From NCBI GenBank assembly GCA_963978545.1, contig OZ021724.1:95649792-95713791 (forward strand): a stretch of DNA of 64,000 nucleotides. Reading direction: 5' to 3'. The DNA is from Linyphia triangularis (taxonomy: Eukaryota > Arthropoda > Arachnida > Araneae > Linyphiidae). The position numbers and the translations under genes are program-made. Shown here one piece after another: positions 12,266 to 25,668 of this stretch (position 1 is the first letter of the stretch; the number at the start of each line of letters is the position of its first letter). The notes under the pieces were generated by a model. It had not been told where the DNA came from. It did no database searches and saw only the letters and a program-made list of their open reading frames with translations.

Positions 12266-13561
12266 AAATATATATTTTTTAAAAAATGCAAATCCGGTTT
12301 CATTTTTATATTTGTAATTGTCCCTCTCCTGGATTTTGTAAAAGAAACTTTAAAAAGAGTTCAGCTCTTATTAGTACTAGTCTTACTAGTATTTGCTTAA
12401 ATATGGCGGACTCCATTTATGTTTGCTATAAAACTGCAGTAAGTTTTTTTTTAATTTGCAGTCATCAGGTTTTTTTGTTTTTTTTTAATTTGCAATTGTT
12501 TTCTTGATTCTGGAAAAGAAATATGGAAATGCAATTTAGTACAACTATTATATGGAAGTTATGTACTTTTTAGTTGCCTAATTTAGAGGTGACTAATAAT
12601 AATATTGATATCTATTTATGGCTGCTTTAAAAATCGTAAGAAATTTAAGGATTACAATAAATTATGGTATATATGTGTGCTATCGTAACTATGGTGAATG
12701 TTGTCAATGTTAGAAAGTTTAATTCTGTTATCCCATATTGCAGAGTTTTATTATTATTCAAGATGATGGGAACTCTGTTCAATTAAAGGATCAGGAATGA
12801 TAGTCAAGTGGAAACACTGATTGTTTACCAAAATTTGAGTACAGTGAATGTAGCTTAAAAAATTAGAAAACTGGATTTTATTAGACTAACTTTTTGTCAA
12901 TGTAGTATAATTATTTAAAGTTGTTTGACATGAAATTTTTTGTAAAGGATGATGTTTCTTGCTGATTTTCATTGCTTTTGTGTGTTCAGCTCTTTCTGAT
13001 TGGATGCTGATCTTGTCTGAAAGATTCTTTTATTTTATTGATTTGGAATTGAGAGAGTTTTTAGTCCATTGAGTAGTTTTTCCATCCGTAGTTTTACTTA
13101 ATTGAGAGAGAGTCCCTTAGAGAATTTTTAAGTGTAATATGCATAAAAATAAAATTCGGTAGAGAGTATCGGCCTGTTAGGTGGCCTTTGGCGAGTAGAT
13201 GGAAAAGAATTGTTTTCTTTTCCTACAGTCCTTAGAGAATCTTGTTTTCCAAAAAAGTCTCCTTTTTAGTGATTCAATCATCTGAAGCAAAGACAACTGC
13301 TAAATTGACTTGTGTGTGCAATTACATTAGGCTAAGTAGTACCAGTAACTCGAATAAAAGTAAAGCTCCAAACTTTGCCTACTCTAGTTGCAATAGTATA
13401 CAAGTACCAATAGTATTTGTTGCATGAAATTTTTTTACAAAGAATTAGCAAATGTCTATTTTGCATCTCTACTCTGTTTTGTTTAACAAGTGTGTGTTTT
13501 TCTAAATTTTAAAAATGCCGAATTTTCAATTTCTAATAATTGTTATAAATTTATATTAATA
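12266..13561. other. Region upstream of LAMTOR1; probable but unplaced 5' UTR/promoter
   Basis: The acceptor at 13883 requires an upstream non-coding exon. I see no clear promoter here; the exon could also lie further upstream. Confidence 0.35.
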
Positions 13562-13733
13562 CAGTCAAACCCTGTTCATGCGAAATCGACAGAATGGGGC
13601 CGCCAAAATTACTGCCCCTAACCAAACTTCATGTTGAACAAATAAATTATCGTTTTAAGTTCGAAGAACTGCTTTTACTTTGTATTAAACGGGATTTCAT
13701 GTTAGGCAATTTCACGTTAAGGGGGTTTGACTG
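13562..13733. mobile_element. MITE with CAGTCAAACCC ends and TA flanks, copy 2
   Basis: Same ends as 11903-12039 (CAGTCAAACCCTGTT and AAGGGGGTTTGACTG), TA flanks, 172 bp; just upstream of the first LAMTOR1 coding exon. Confidence 0.75.
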
Positions 13734-13896
13734 TATTTCTTTTTGTTTTAAAAATTATTTAGGGTCAATATATCGTTTATTTTTGTCAAATTAACCTTTT
13801 TTGTGTTTATAAATTATTCCTAAACAAATAAAAGCCTCTGTAGTTGATGATTTACAAATCTTAAATAGAACATATTTTTACAGATCCAAATGAAAT

Positions 13897-16800
13897 ATGG
13901 GTTGTTGCTTCAGCTGTTTTGGCAGTAACGACAACAAATCGCAGGTAATAATATTTCCATACTTCATTAAGTATTTAAAAAGAATCAATATTAAAATTTT
14001 CCCAAAATAATCTTTAGTTAACAATTAGACTAGCAATAATCATGACCAAGTATTTAAAGTAAATTGGTTTTTATTCCAAAGTACTTGTATTTTATGAAAT
14101 CATTATATGGAAAAAATCTTGTACTAATATAGCTTTTTCTTTTAAAATACTTTATATTAATTTTGTTTTTGTATGTATGTTTGTTTGTTGATGGGAGCGG
14201 AATCTACGGACACCTAACTAACCCCCTTGCTGTCATCCAATCAGACTGAAACTTGGCGGATAGGTTCATTGTCGATGACAATGTATTCTATCAAATTTCT
14301 GGGCTGTTACTGCCACTAAAAGATCGCTTTTATGGAATACTAATTAATCAACTTGCCGTCATCCAATTTCTTTAAAATGACATTGAACCGATCATTGTTG
14401 AAACTCTTTCCTGTTGTTCATTTTTTTTTTTTTTAATAAATAAATTATAAAATTACTTGAATCAGAATAAATAAATAATATTTGGATGTCAAAGCATAAA
14501 TTCACGTTTATTTTTAATAAATAAATTTTTAAACATACCCATTTTGCGGCATATTTTACTGATACAAATATTTTTGATATCGGTGCTGTTTTAATGAATA
14601 TAAATAGAGTGGCCACAGAACTGGGAAAACCTGGAAATCAGGGAAATGTCAGGGAGCTTTCTGATTCTGGAAAAAATCAGGGAAATGTCAGGGAGCTTTC
14701 TGATTCTGGAAAAAATCAGGAAAATGTCAGGGAACTTTTTTAAAATTCATGAAAATCGGGGAAATTTTGTTTGTTTAAGGCACATTCATTTATATTTTGG
14801 CGCTATTTACATGGAGATTTGTAGTGGTAAGCCATGACAAGTTTAATGTTATGGAATAATTTAAACTTTTCATTACCAGCTAAACTTTTTTTTTTTAAAT
14901 GCATATTATCTCTTTTGCATACATGTTCTATTTGATCAGGGTGTCTAGACATCTGGAAAATCTAAGAAAATTGGGCAAATTTGAAAAAAAGTTTGCCCTA
15001 AAATCAGGGAATTTTTTAGAAATCCGTCAGAGAAATCAGGGAACTTTTTTTCCTGAATTTTGTAGCCACCCTGATAAAAATTGACAATTCATATAAAGAA
15101 TTTCTTAAAAACTCTGTTTTTAAGGTGTTTTTTTTTATTGTCATATCCATTTAAATTATTTAATTTGACCTGTAAAAATATTTTGATGGCAGTTTTAAGT
15201 ATTTCTACATTGTTGTGCTGTGTTGCTTCATTGTTTTATTTAATTTTAGTATATTGTGTAGGATAATTTTTTTCATTCACTGCTAATCTCTAATTACTTT
15301 TTTTACTAATTACACAAACTTTATTTCTACTTTAGTCAGGTGAACCTAATGAAAGAACTACTCTATTAGGAAACCCAGTCAGCAACAGTATTGGAAGACC
15401 TTTATTCAAGTATTATATAATTTTTTTTTTTACTTCTCACAAACATTTGATAAGCTGTTTATAAATTAGTTATAAGTTCAAAATTCTACGGAGGTTTTTT
15501 TTTTTTTAAATATTGTTTACAGCTTCATATTGAACAACTTTAATTTAAATTCATAAAGAAATTGTATTTTATTTTTTATTGTTTTCAGTTACTATTATTA
15601 TTTATAGATATTGAGTGGCTTTTAGCTTGTGGGAAAGCATCTCCTACTCCCTTCCTAAATGTTATCAATGCAACCATAAATATTCTGCTTTCAATGTTAC
15701 TGATTATGAAAACACCTACTATCACGTGGCAGCTCTGGACGAAAACAAAATTAGTTTGTTTGTCCTATGGTAGTAGTCGTCAAACCACAGTATCTGGTTT
15801 TATTTAATGCTATATGAAGTATATAATTCGATTATATAACCCACAGCCATCCAGGGCTCGAAAATTATATTGCCCGACATGCCCGGGGCATATAAAAATA
15901 TATTTTGTATTTTCACTTGCACACGTGTTATTTCGTCTGTTTCATACTTTCAGTCGAAGGTCGCGACTGTTTCTCTCAAAATGTCTGAATTCTAGAGATG
16001 ATTCAGTGCCATGAATTGTATAAAGAACCCATTGCGATGCAACTATAAATAATTTAATACGAATTATAATTGGTGAAGTTTAGCCAGCAAAACTATGATC
16101 CATCACCAACTATTCAAAACTGGTTATTTACAACTGCAAGAACAAGGCATGTGTAAGGGCATGCAATTCATATCACTACTAGTTCAGAATTTTCTGATTT
16201 AGATCAGAACAAAAATCACAACAAAATCAATTATCTTGTTGTGCAATGTGAAAATATTTTTAGTATAGTGTCTTTGCTTATTTCATTTTGCTTAAATATA
16301 GATCAATATCAATGTATATATGTTGTTAATGATCATTCTTTTTTTGACAAGCCAGTACTAGATACATAATTATGAATGAAATGTTCGGGCACGTAAAAAT
16401 TTTATTTGGTCTTGTATTTTCTATACTACATGCCCGGCAAAGCATGTAAAATTTTTTAGATTTTTCTGGCCCAGCAGCCATCTTTGATTACCAGGGTTGG
16501 CATGGTTTAAACCAAATGTTGTTGGGGTTTTTTTCGAAAAAAACAATTGGTGTTTTTTAAAGAATAATTTAAAATTGTTTTTTTATTTGTTATTTATAAT
16601 TAGATTTTTCAAATTATTTGTTGTTGTAAATAACTTTTTTAACCTTTTGGGTACATTTGACGAGTGAGACTCCTCATCTGCTTACTTGGATGAAGTTACG
16701 GTGGACTACAAGTCTGACTCGTCATCCATCTATAACGGTCTGACTCGTCATCTGTCCATCCAAATCCATCCGTAAAAATCGTACTCAAAGGGTTAAAATA

Positions 16801-17275
16801 AATCTTATAATGAAAGACTATTGTAGTTTTTATAAGTAGCAACAATAAGTTTTTATATTAATCTAATGGATTTATTATTATTCAAAATTATTAATTAAAA
16901 TTTAATTATAGGCTGCATTTTAAATTTGTTTCTGAAGTAGAGGTTTTGTGCTTTAATAATTTATTTCTAAACCTTAAAAATATCCTTTTGTACATCTTAT
17001 CACTGTTACTGAGGAATCTAAGAGCAATATTCCATGTATTATGCAATAAACAATTACTATTGAATTATATTGTATTTACTGAATTTAAAAAAAATTATCT
17101 CTAAGTATAATACTAAAATTTAATATGATTTGAATGAGCACATAAGTAGTAATTGTTTATTTAATTAGTTTAAATTATTTTTAGAAAGAATATTATTTGT
17201 TATTTGAACATTAATTTTAATTCAAATTTTATTTATAAATATGTATATATGTAATTAGAAAAGGATTTAAAAAAA

Positions 17276-17311
<36 letters not shown>

Positions 17312-20300
17312 TAGTTTAAACCAAAAAAAAAAAAAAAAACCTGGTTTAAACCAAATAAAACCCAACAAAATCCTGTTTTTGGTTTTTTTTCTAATCCTGG
17401 TGAATACAAAGCTATATTATATTGTGGCTTTTATACTACAACAAACAAGTTTTATTGTCACTGTTACTAGAAGCTGTTTCACCTTTATTACATTTAGCCA
17501 TAATTTCTAACTGAACTTTGGAATTTAGAGAAGCACTCTACAGGGATAGGGATTTGTAAACTTCCATTAAATTTCACCACAAAAATTGATTTTGCCCAAC
17601 TCTTTCATTCTATCTCGTGTTTATTTTATGACTGAGTTTTGAAGTTCTACCTGTGCCCTATCGGCTGCCCCTCGCTTCTCTGGATACACCACTGGTTTCA
17701 TCGCTCACTTAAACACAAAAATGACGTCAAACATTGGGTCCAAAAAGTTCCAATTTTGTGTCATTCCAGATAAAGGTTCCATATAAAACTGCTGCATATG
17801 AATAGCTATCACTCCAATTGAAAAGGGACCAGTTTATTTCAAATGTCTCAGAAAATAAAAGTATACTAAAACTATAAGTTTTATTCAGAATTGAATTTTT
17901 ATCCTGATTAAAAACAAAGCTCAGTTTAAAATTCACTATAATTAGTTAATAATTTAATGAAAATATTGCCATTACAGTCAAAGCCTTCTGTTCTAAACTA
18001 TGTGAATACATAACATATAGGGAGGCATTATTAAGTTTAATCTTAATAGGTTTAGTATGTTTGTACTTGAATCTAAATAAGATATTTTCTTCTTTTTCTT
18101 TATACATTTAAATAGGTAATTGCTGTGACAAAAATATATATTTACTGTAGCATTTTGCTTGTCCTGTTTTTATATGTGTTTTTTCCCCCTTTGTTTTAGT
18201 CAAGATTTTTCTGATGGAGTTAGTGGGGTCCAGATGGGTGATGAGCAGAATGCTCTGAATAAGATTCTCCACAAAACTGCCATGTAAGTGCGATTTTAAT
18301 CTTATTTCTGAGTTAGTAAGATTCTTAAAAGTCCTTAACCTTATTTTCTCCTAAAATTTTCTAAGGATCATTAGAAAATGTAATTATGGGCTTCTAGGAG
18401 TTTTTAAAATCTTTATGTTAAGAAAATACTTATTTCTGCTTAAGAAGTCATTAAAAATTTAGTTTCAATATTAGGTGCGACATATTTTTATACAGCCCAA
18501 ACCGTACTCCATTTGTATGGATAATGAAATTAAGTAAACTAGTTTGAGACTACTCAGCATTTATAGTAGGATTTAAATAATTGCAAGATTTTTTTTACAA
18601 AGAACATGTTATTATTATATTTATTTCTTGAAAATTAAAGTTTGATTTGTAAGGTCTTTAAAATTTCATTGGAAGGTCTTTAAAACTCTTTACTTTTACT
18701 TTATATAAATATTTGTTCAGATCATGTATTAATAAGCAATAATATGAACCTAGACTCTGGAAGATTCATTTTAATTTCTGGTTTATTTTCTTTCTTTTAA
18801 TTTTTGATGGATAAAAATGTTTAAAACACTTTGTCACTCAAGGTTATAGTATATGGTGAAGTATTTTTATCTTTCAATTATTTTATACAATCAACTGTTA
18901 TGAAATAAACCAAAGCAGCTACAAAATTAAAATAAACTAAGTATGAAAGTAAGCTAGTAAATACAACCTAAATGACTTTTAGCTATTGAAATCTATTTCT
19001 TGCCTCTAAGCCAAAATAAAAAAGCACTACTTTTTGACTCTTGGCAAAAGAAATAATACAAGTTTAGTTTGATGTTACCACGAACAACATATTTTTGCAA
19101 ATATAATTTGTTTAAAAATCTTACCACTCCTAGTTACACTCCTCCTGGAGGGTATTACCCGTATGACATTCAACATCATTTAGCTATGTTTTTAACAGGG
19201 TTCCCAGGGTCATTGAAAGTCATTAAAAGTGCTTAATATTTTTGAACTTGTTTTCAAGGCCTTGAAAGTGCTTGAAAATGCTTAGAGGTGCTTAAAAGTC
19301 CTTGAAAATGCTTAAAAGTCCTTAATTTTTGCAGATTTTGTCCAACTGCAAAATTTATAAAAATTTCAAGTCGGATTTGCTATTTCTGCGTGACCGCCAC
19401 TTATCTGCACCGTATCAGAATTTTCCGACGTATTTGTATTATGCATCCACCAATTTGTAACTCTTTTGGTAGAATATACTTTATTAAAAATTTATATATC
19501 GACATAATGCCTGAAAACAAATTTTCAAAGGTCCTTAAAAGTCATTGATTTTCATTCTGTGATTTGAGTGGGAGCCCTGTTTAAGCTCCATATAACTTCC
19601 ATGTAGTTCTTGCAACAAAAATCCCAATGCAACCAATCTATTCTCATTTACATTAGTAGAGGAGACTCAAGCAGTGGCCACTGAACTTTTTCCTCTGTAT
19701 TCAGACTTGCTACTTTACGCTGAAACTAAGATTTCCTTTTCTTCAACATGGATTTCAATCATTGTTGAGATTGATGCAAATCCTTAAAATTATCTTGACC
19801 TGTAAAGTTAATTTTTACCCATGGAACAGTTGCATAGTTCATGAGTTTACATTTATGATCCTGAAATGAAACCACTTTGTCGCAAAGCGGTCATTTTAGC
19901 TTGAACTGACCGACATAAAAGAATAGTTAACCAAATCATTCTTCGAGGGTGTTTATCTTATTAACAGGATTTAACTGTAGTTGAAAAACTTGACCTTGAG
20001 TCACTAGTACTAATTTAGCAGTATAACTGCAGTGCATACTTAATATTGTTAACGATTCAACTATGCAATATATTTATATTGTATAACTATATTTATGCTT
20101 TATTTACACTTGCATTGAATTATATTAAATCTAACAATTTGTTTTGCATATGAAATTATAAGGACTTAATTAGGTTAGGTATGCATGGAAAGTTACTTTT
20201 CATTGCATACATCGCGTTTTGTGTTTTTCTTTTCTAAGAAACGTTTGTTAACTGGTGTCTTGGCAACATTTTCGAACAATGTTAATTCTTCATCTCTTTT

Positions 20301-23300
20301 ATTATTCAAATTTTCAGATTTGCTGTATATCTTTGTATTTTGTTGGTGCTCTGGTAAAATATATATATATATATTTGTTTCGAACCCATTTGATCAGAAA
20401 AATGCATTAAAGTTATTTATTTCTCAGAGATAACACCATAATAAAAATTTTCATTTGAAAACTTCTCATGAAGGGAAACTACCTTGATACTCCAAATGCT
20501 TTCACTAGTTTGCAAATTGCTCTAGTGATGTTTCATTGCATTTATAACCTTCATGTGCACACACAAAAAATATCCAATTATAAAAATAAATTCAGGGAAT
20601 TACACAAAGCTGCTAGTACTACCAATAAAAAAAAAACCAACACTTGTAACGCATCCCTGTCTCGAAAGTTGGTAAAGAAAGGCAAAACAATGGCGGTTTT
20701 TTAAAAAAAAGCATGAATTTTTATTGAAATACCGAGTGCTTGAACAGACATGGGAAAGCTAAGCTCGAACAGGGTGGGATAATTTGCTTAGGAAAATGTT
20801 ATAAACATCTAATTTTTATTCTCCCCAAAATATTTCCTTCACACCAATACACATGATCGTCATCTACTAATACTGTGCTTGATTTCAAGCTTGACATCCA
20901 CGGAACCTACGTACGTTCAGACTCCCTTAAAACTCACTATCTCGACAGTTAGCGTTATCGCCGAGATGCATGTTGTTGTGACTGTCATTCCGGTATATTT
21001 GGCGCTAACGCTGACATTTACTTTGGCGTGGTAGTCATTTTTTCTGATTGCTACAGTGTTACATTATCTGAGATTTGCACCGATATTGCTGAGAAAATGT
21101 CGATGTTACTGCAATTTGTTGCAACGTTAATGCTGACATTGCTGTCAAATTTTACGTTATTGAGACGGTCGATATAATAGCACTGTTGTGTTGAGAATTG
21201 CTCCATTAAATCGGCGCTATTGCTGGTATTTTCTTTAGTGCGATAGTCATTTTTGCTGAGTGCTACGTTGTTACAATATTCGAGATTTGCACCAATATTA
21301 CTAAGAAAATGTCGATAATTTACGACGCTAATGCGGACATTATTTCCAAGTTTTACGGTGTTGTGATGGTCATTTTGCCGATATAATAGCGCTTATGTGT
21401 TGAGGTTTGCTCCGCTTCATTCGGCGCTATTGCTGATAATTTTGTTGGCGTGATGATCATTTTCGAAGAGTGCTGCGCTTTTGTAACATCCAATATTACC
21501 GACATTTGCACACACATTACCGAGAAAATGTTGGTATTACTGACATTTGACTAATATTTACATTTGTGTGGTGATCATTTTGACTAAGGTTTACACTGAC
21601 GTAATAGCAGCTATTAATGTGATTTGCGACGCTGTTTGGGGACATTAATAAAATACGCTATTATTGGGATTTTTGCTGAAATTTTCGAATGTTACCAAAA
21701 TTGCAGTGGTATGGTGGATGCTATCCTCGATATTTATGTTGCTGTTATGTTCGTTTTCACCAAAGTTTATGCTAATGTAATAGCAGCTATTGCCAAGATT
21801 TTTTTCTGCTCTAATTTTTTTTCTCTTCTACAAAAACTGCTTCAAATCTTTCTAAGTGAGTGTGAGCTCTGACTGTAGCAAAATTCATAATTTTTTTCCA
21901 TGTTTTAAAGAAATGTATATTTCTGATATACTTTGTACTCACTTTCATGTAATTCACTGGGGTCGTATTTGTCCTAAAATTCATAGTATTCCTTAAATTT
22001 TTAATTCTCCCTAAAATTCCTAAAATTGTACTTAAATTTTTCGATAATTCATAAAAAAAAAAAAATATTTCGAAAATTCCCCTATTTTTGTCCAAAACCA
22101 GCAAAAATGACCTAGATATATTCTTCCAGAGGAGAAAATCTTTTCTAAGATTTAATTTTTTTTTAAATTGGCAGTGTTTTGCTGGCATTAAAACATGCTT
22201 TGAAAATAATGTGTGTATTAAAAGACTATGTCAGCTTTAAAAGAAATATTCCTAAATTTTAAAGAATTATCCCTAAAATTCCTACGTAATTTTCTTAATT
22301 CACTCACCTACAATTATCTTTTCTTTTAGTGACATCATTGATGTATCTGCTATCCCAACTCATATTGAACAGAAGGATTTCATAGATCGTGTGAAGCTGT
22401 ACCAAAGGAGACTTCCTATAGTGCAATTAAGGCATTCTACAAAAGACAAATATGTTCTCAAAGATTGTCCCCTCCCTGAAAAAACTTTATCTGAATCTCC
22501 TATGTTGTTTGCAGATAAACAAATGGTAAGTTTTTTACTGTGTCAAGTTGTAACTTCTTTCCAGTTGAGTTGGTTGTAATAAAATTGAGATCCAGAACGA
22601 AAAAGTTATTTTTCTTCTGACTTGTCATAGTAAGGCATTATCTCTGGAATTATAATCAAACAATATTAAGTAATTGAAAGTACCGATGTAACATTCTATT
22701 ATCTATTTTTTTTAATGCATATTCTGGTATTAAGTTGTGAAAGCTGTTACATTATTGTATCGTAAATAACATTAAAAAAGTTAACTTAATAGCAAAAAGC
22801 AGGAGATACCAGTGCTTGCGTGAAATTGGCCTTACATGTGTTATTTTGCAGTTGTATCTTATTACAGCCCAGTATTATCCAAACAAGCATTATCCTCCTC
22901 CACTTTTGCCGATCAAACGGTATAGTGGTTAGCGTGCTAGCTTCTAGACCGTGAAGTTGCGGGTTCGAGTCCCGTGTAAGGCATGGGTGTTTGTAAATGT
23001 GTGTTGGCTTGTCTAATGACGAATGTTTCGGCGCATTATAGCCCCCGTGTTGCTGACGGCGCCAGATAATCTGAAAACAACCAACCTCCTCCACTTTTGA
23101 TTCTATTTCGGTAGCTAATCACCTCCACTGCACAATTCTGTATTAAATTAATGTCACATTCTAATGGATAAATATACGTAAAGATGTAGTTTTGTTGCGG
23201 ATAATGGCAATAAATGTTCATTGTCAATCAAAGTAAATGTTTCAAGACACAGTTCTTTCACTCCGGCAACCCACTTGTACCTCAGTAAAGCAGTATTTTT

Positions 23301-25379
23301 CTTGCAATTTTCTCTTGTTAGAATGCCTTTATTCCCAGAATGAACATTGTGAATTTATTTGCTGTATTCTTCTTATGTAGTATTTTTATAGTGTTTCTAT
23401 TTCTTATATACAGAGTGGTCACAGAAGCTGGAAATCAGGGAAATGTCGGGGAGCTTTCTGATTCTGGAAAAAATCAATGAAATTTTTTAAAAAATGGCGC
23501 AAAAATCAGGGAAATTTTCTTTATTTTAAAAAGGCATTTTCCTGTTCATCTGTATTTTGGCGCCATTTACTAGGAAAATTGCGATGGTAATCGTTAGAAG
23601 TTTAATGTTACAGATTAATTTAAACTTTTCATTATCGCCACAACTATTTTTAAAAAGTTGGCGTATTATCCCTTTAGTATACGTGATCTATTTGATCAGG
23701 GTTTGGACACATCTGAAAATCTGGAAAAGTTAGGGAAATTTGAAAATAAAAGTTTGTCTTAAATTCAGGGAACTTTTTCGAAGTCAATCGGGAGTTTTTC
23801 TCCTGAATTTTGTGGCCATCCTGTATCTATTTTGGGAGAATGACTTTTTTATATTTATTATGAATGAAACAACTTTTCTTGACATCTGCATCATAGATAG
23901 TCTTGTTTGAGTAATATCCCTTGTGTTAAAATAAAATGTGTATGTGAATGTAAAACATTTTGCTTCTATCTGAAGTCTTTAAAAAATACAGCTAAATAAA
24001 TCCTTCCATACGATTTGTAATTTACATTTTGGGATTTCTTTGAGTAACTACAGAGTGGCCACAAAACCTAGAAATCAGGTAGTCCGAGAGGCGATTGCAA
24101 TTTTTGGACCTCATCGAACATCATTCTGAATTTTTTATAGAGATTGGAGAAAAGTTAGTAGATTACGAATCCACTGGTCTGCCTTGGCAAAAATGGCCGA
24201 AACTGATCAAAAATCGACTTGGAATGAGTTGAACTAAAATCCGATTGCAAAATATGCAATAACTTTCCAAAAAGATAACCAACTTTTTCGTCTGGCAACC
24301 CTGCATTTTGATTTTCAATGAGAAAAAGCGCAAACGATTTTTGAACTCTGGCTTTGAAAATGTGTTTCTTTTAAAAGTAAGCCAAATTGGCGACATCAGT
24401 TACGTCATCTGTGACGTAATGTTTATTGCCAACTTGTCTCCCTTTTAATAGATGCAAGTAGATCGTCGCCAGATATCTGAATCGTCTGCAACCTTCTTAA
24501 TTGATAATTAAAGAGTGAGGGTTACCAAATAAAAAAAATGTTTATTATTTGGCAAATTATGGCTCATTTGGCAATTGGATTTAGTTTTTTACAACTTATT
24601 AAAAGTCGATTTTTGACCAGTTTCGGCCATTTTTGCCACGGCAGACCAGTGGATTCGTAATCTATTCACTTTTCTATAATTTCTATAAAAAAAATCAGAA
24701 TGATGTTTGATGGGGTCCGGTCCAAAAATTGCAGTCGCTTCTCAGTCTAAGGGAAATGTCAGGGAGCTTTTTGATTCTGGAAAAAATCAGGGAGATGTCA
24801 AGGAACTTTATAAAATTTCAGGAAAATCAGGGACATTTTCAGGCATGGTTTCCCGTTCTTCTGTAGTTTGGTGCCATTTACTCGAAGATTTGTTGAGGTT
24901 ATCAGTAAAAGTTTAATGTTACGGAATAATTTAAACTTTTCATGGCCACCAAATTTATTTTTAAAAAATTGGCATGTTATCTCCTTAGCATACATGTTCT
25001 ATTTGATCATGGTGTCTACACATCAAGAAAAATTAAGGAAATTTGAAAAAAAAGTTAACCGTAAAATCAGGGAATTTTTTAGAAATCTGTCATGGAAATC
25101 AGGAAACATTTTTTTCCTGAATTTTGTGGACACTTTGAACTAATGAGTCGGTCAATACTAATGATGTTGACTAACGACCTTTAGAAAATCGCAGCAAATT
25201 AACACTTCTTGAGGGAGAAGGTAGGCTCTTATTAACTTTTCCCAAAAAATTAAGATTTGTATAATTAATCTTTCTTTATATCATAGGTGGAAGAGGCATT
25301 CAAAGAAGCCCACAAGGCCTTTGCTGCAATAGAAATTGAACCACAAGGGGACCTTGTGACTAAATTTGGAATCTCGTGA
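13897..25379 (+). CDS. LAMTOR1: LAMTOR1 (Ragulator subunit p18), 5 coding exons, complete
   Basis: Coding exons: 13897-13944, 15336-15409, 18200-18283, 22330-22525, 25287-25379. All introns are GT-AG, phases match, and the total is 495 nt (164 aa; human protein 161 aa). LAMTOR1 is the lipid-anchored scaffold of the Ragulator complex, which holds Rag GTPases on the lysosome for mTORC1 activation. The start MGCCFSCFG gives the N-myristoylation Gly2 and palmitoylation Cys3/Cys4. ERTTLL (22-27) fits an acidic di-leucine lysosomal sorting signal and sits where the human protein has its own. DEQNALNKILHKTA (55-68) and the following DIIDVSAIP match the conserved helix region, and the C-terminal GDLVTKFGIS corresponds to the human end. 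The first coding exon begins after a TTTTTACAG acceptor at 13883, so there must be at least one upstream 5' UTR exon, which I could not place. Introns are repeat-rich; the largest is about 4.0 kb. Seen: motifs and splice sites. Known: family function. Confidence 0.96.
14605..15073 (+). mobile_element. MITE, GTGGCCAC family, copy A (LAMTOR1 intron 1)
   Basis: Begins TAGAGTGGCCACAGAA and ends TGTAGCCACCCTG (inverted ends). 5-bp flanks ATAAA at 14600-14604 and 15074-15078. The body has internal repeats of AAATCAGGGAAATGTCAGGG. Confidence 0.75.
15852..16474. mobile_element. hAT-type MITE in LAMTOR1 intron 2
   Basis: Perfect 8-bp flanks CAGCCATC at 15844-15851 and 16475-16482. Ends CAGGGCTCGAAAA and (inverted) CTGGGCCAGAAAA. 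623 bp with no ORF of note; a GCCCGGGCA-like GC patch is repeated near both ends. Confidence 0.8.
16492..17399. mobile_element. Older hAT-like element with GGTTTAAACC motifs, next to the previous one
   Basis: Ends CAGGGTTGG and (inverted) CAGGATTAG. Flanks TTGATTAC and GTGAATAC agree at 6 of 8 positions, so it is older. TGGTTTAAACCA occurs near both ends, with long poly(T)/poly(A) runs. Another MITE (16639-16796) is nested inside. Confidence 0.5.
16639..16796. mobile_element. TTAA-flanked MITE (piggyBac-like ends)
   Basis: Inverted ends TTAACCTTTTGGGTAC and TTAACCCTTTGAGTAC, 158 bp including the TTAA sites. Inside are repeats of GACTCGTCATC. Confidence 0.6.
19196..19579 (+). mobile_element. 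MITE, CAGGGTTCCCA family (LAMTOR1 intron 3)
   Basis: CAGGGTTCCCAGGGTCATTG at the left; GTGGGAGCCCTG at the right. 5-bp flanks TTTAA at 19191-19195 and 19580-19584. The body repeats GTGCTTGAAAATGCTTA-like units. Confidence 0.75.
20940..21640. repeat. Degenerate ~211-bp tandem repeat in LAMTOR1 intron 3
   Basis: GGCGCTA(A/T)(C/T)GCTG recurs at 21001, 21213 and 21423, i.e. periods of 212 and 210. Other words recur in register: GAGATTTGCACC(G/A)ATATT, GAGAAAATGTCG, ATATAATAGC. A weak fourth unit may start near 21627. Confidence 0.65.
22909..23084 (+). mobile_element. tRNA-derived SINE, full length, in LAMTOR1 intron 4
   Basis: Polymerase III A-box region TATAGTGGTTAGCGTGCT and B-box GGTTCGAGTCCC, then a non-tRNA body and a CCAACC-type tail. 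Perfect 15-bp target duplication CCTCCTCCACTTTTG at 22894-22908 and 23085-23099. The long duplication indicates LINE-driven retroposition. Confidence 0.9.
23411..23823 (+). mobile_element. MITE, GTGGCCAC family, copy B (LAMTOR1 intron 4)
   Basis: CAGAGTGGTCACAG to GTGGCCATCCTG, 413 bp, same body as copy A. The target duplication is unclear here (ATATA against TATCT). Confidence 0.7.
24051..25137 (+). mobile_element. MITE, GTGGCCAC family, copy C, split by a nested element
   Basis: CAGAGTGGCCACA at 24051 to GTGGACACTTTG at 25137; 5-bp flanks AACTA on both sides. The body resumes after the nested element at 24082-24747. Confidence 0.75.
24082..24747. mobile_element. Nested fold-back element with ~170-bp inverted arms and TA flanks
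   Basis: The left arm (from GTCCGAGAGGCGATTGC) and the right arm read as reverse complements over about 170 bp; both contain ATTACGAATCCACTGGTCTG and AAAATGGCCGAAACTG. TA lies at 24080-24081 and 24748-24749, as for Tc1/mariner-type insertion. It interrupts copy C. Confidence 0.75.
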
Positions 25380-25668
25380 ATTGTCTTAAATTAATCTAAA
25401 ATTTTTATATTATATACTGTTTCGATAAAAAAGAGCTGTTGTTTTGCAATGCATTTAATTGTATTTTTGAGCATTTTTAAATGTTTAGTTTGGAATATTT
25501 CCCTCTAATATGTATAACACATCATTATACAGTTTTCCTTCACCTAAAAAATAACATTAAAATATTTATATACTTCTTGAGCTCTTTAGTAAAATTTAGT
25601 TTTCTTAACACTAGATTAAAGTTGACCTGTTTGTTTTTGATAAAAAGAAATGTACCAGTAGTTGAATG

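Noticed and set aside
14646..14837. ORF with repeated [12 protein letters not shown]
   Set aside because: Arises from the internal repeats of the GTGGCCAC MITE, not from a gene.
21811..22188. 125-aa minus-strand ORF in LAMTOR1 intron 3
   Set aside because: Low-complexity Lys/Phe/Asn-rich translation of AT-rich intron; no motif.
22909..22985. True tRNA gene
   Set aside because: A- and B-boxes are present but the same unit with its non-tRNA body recurs with target duplications, so it is a SINE head.
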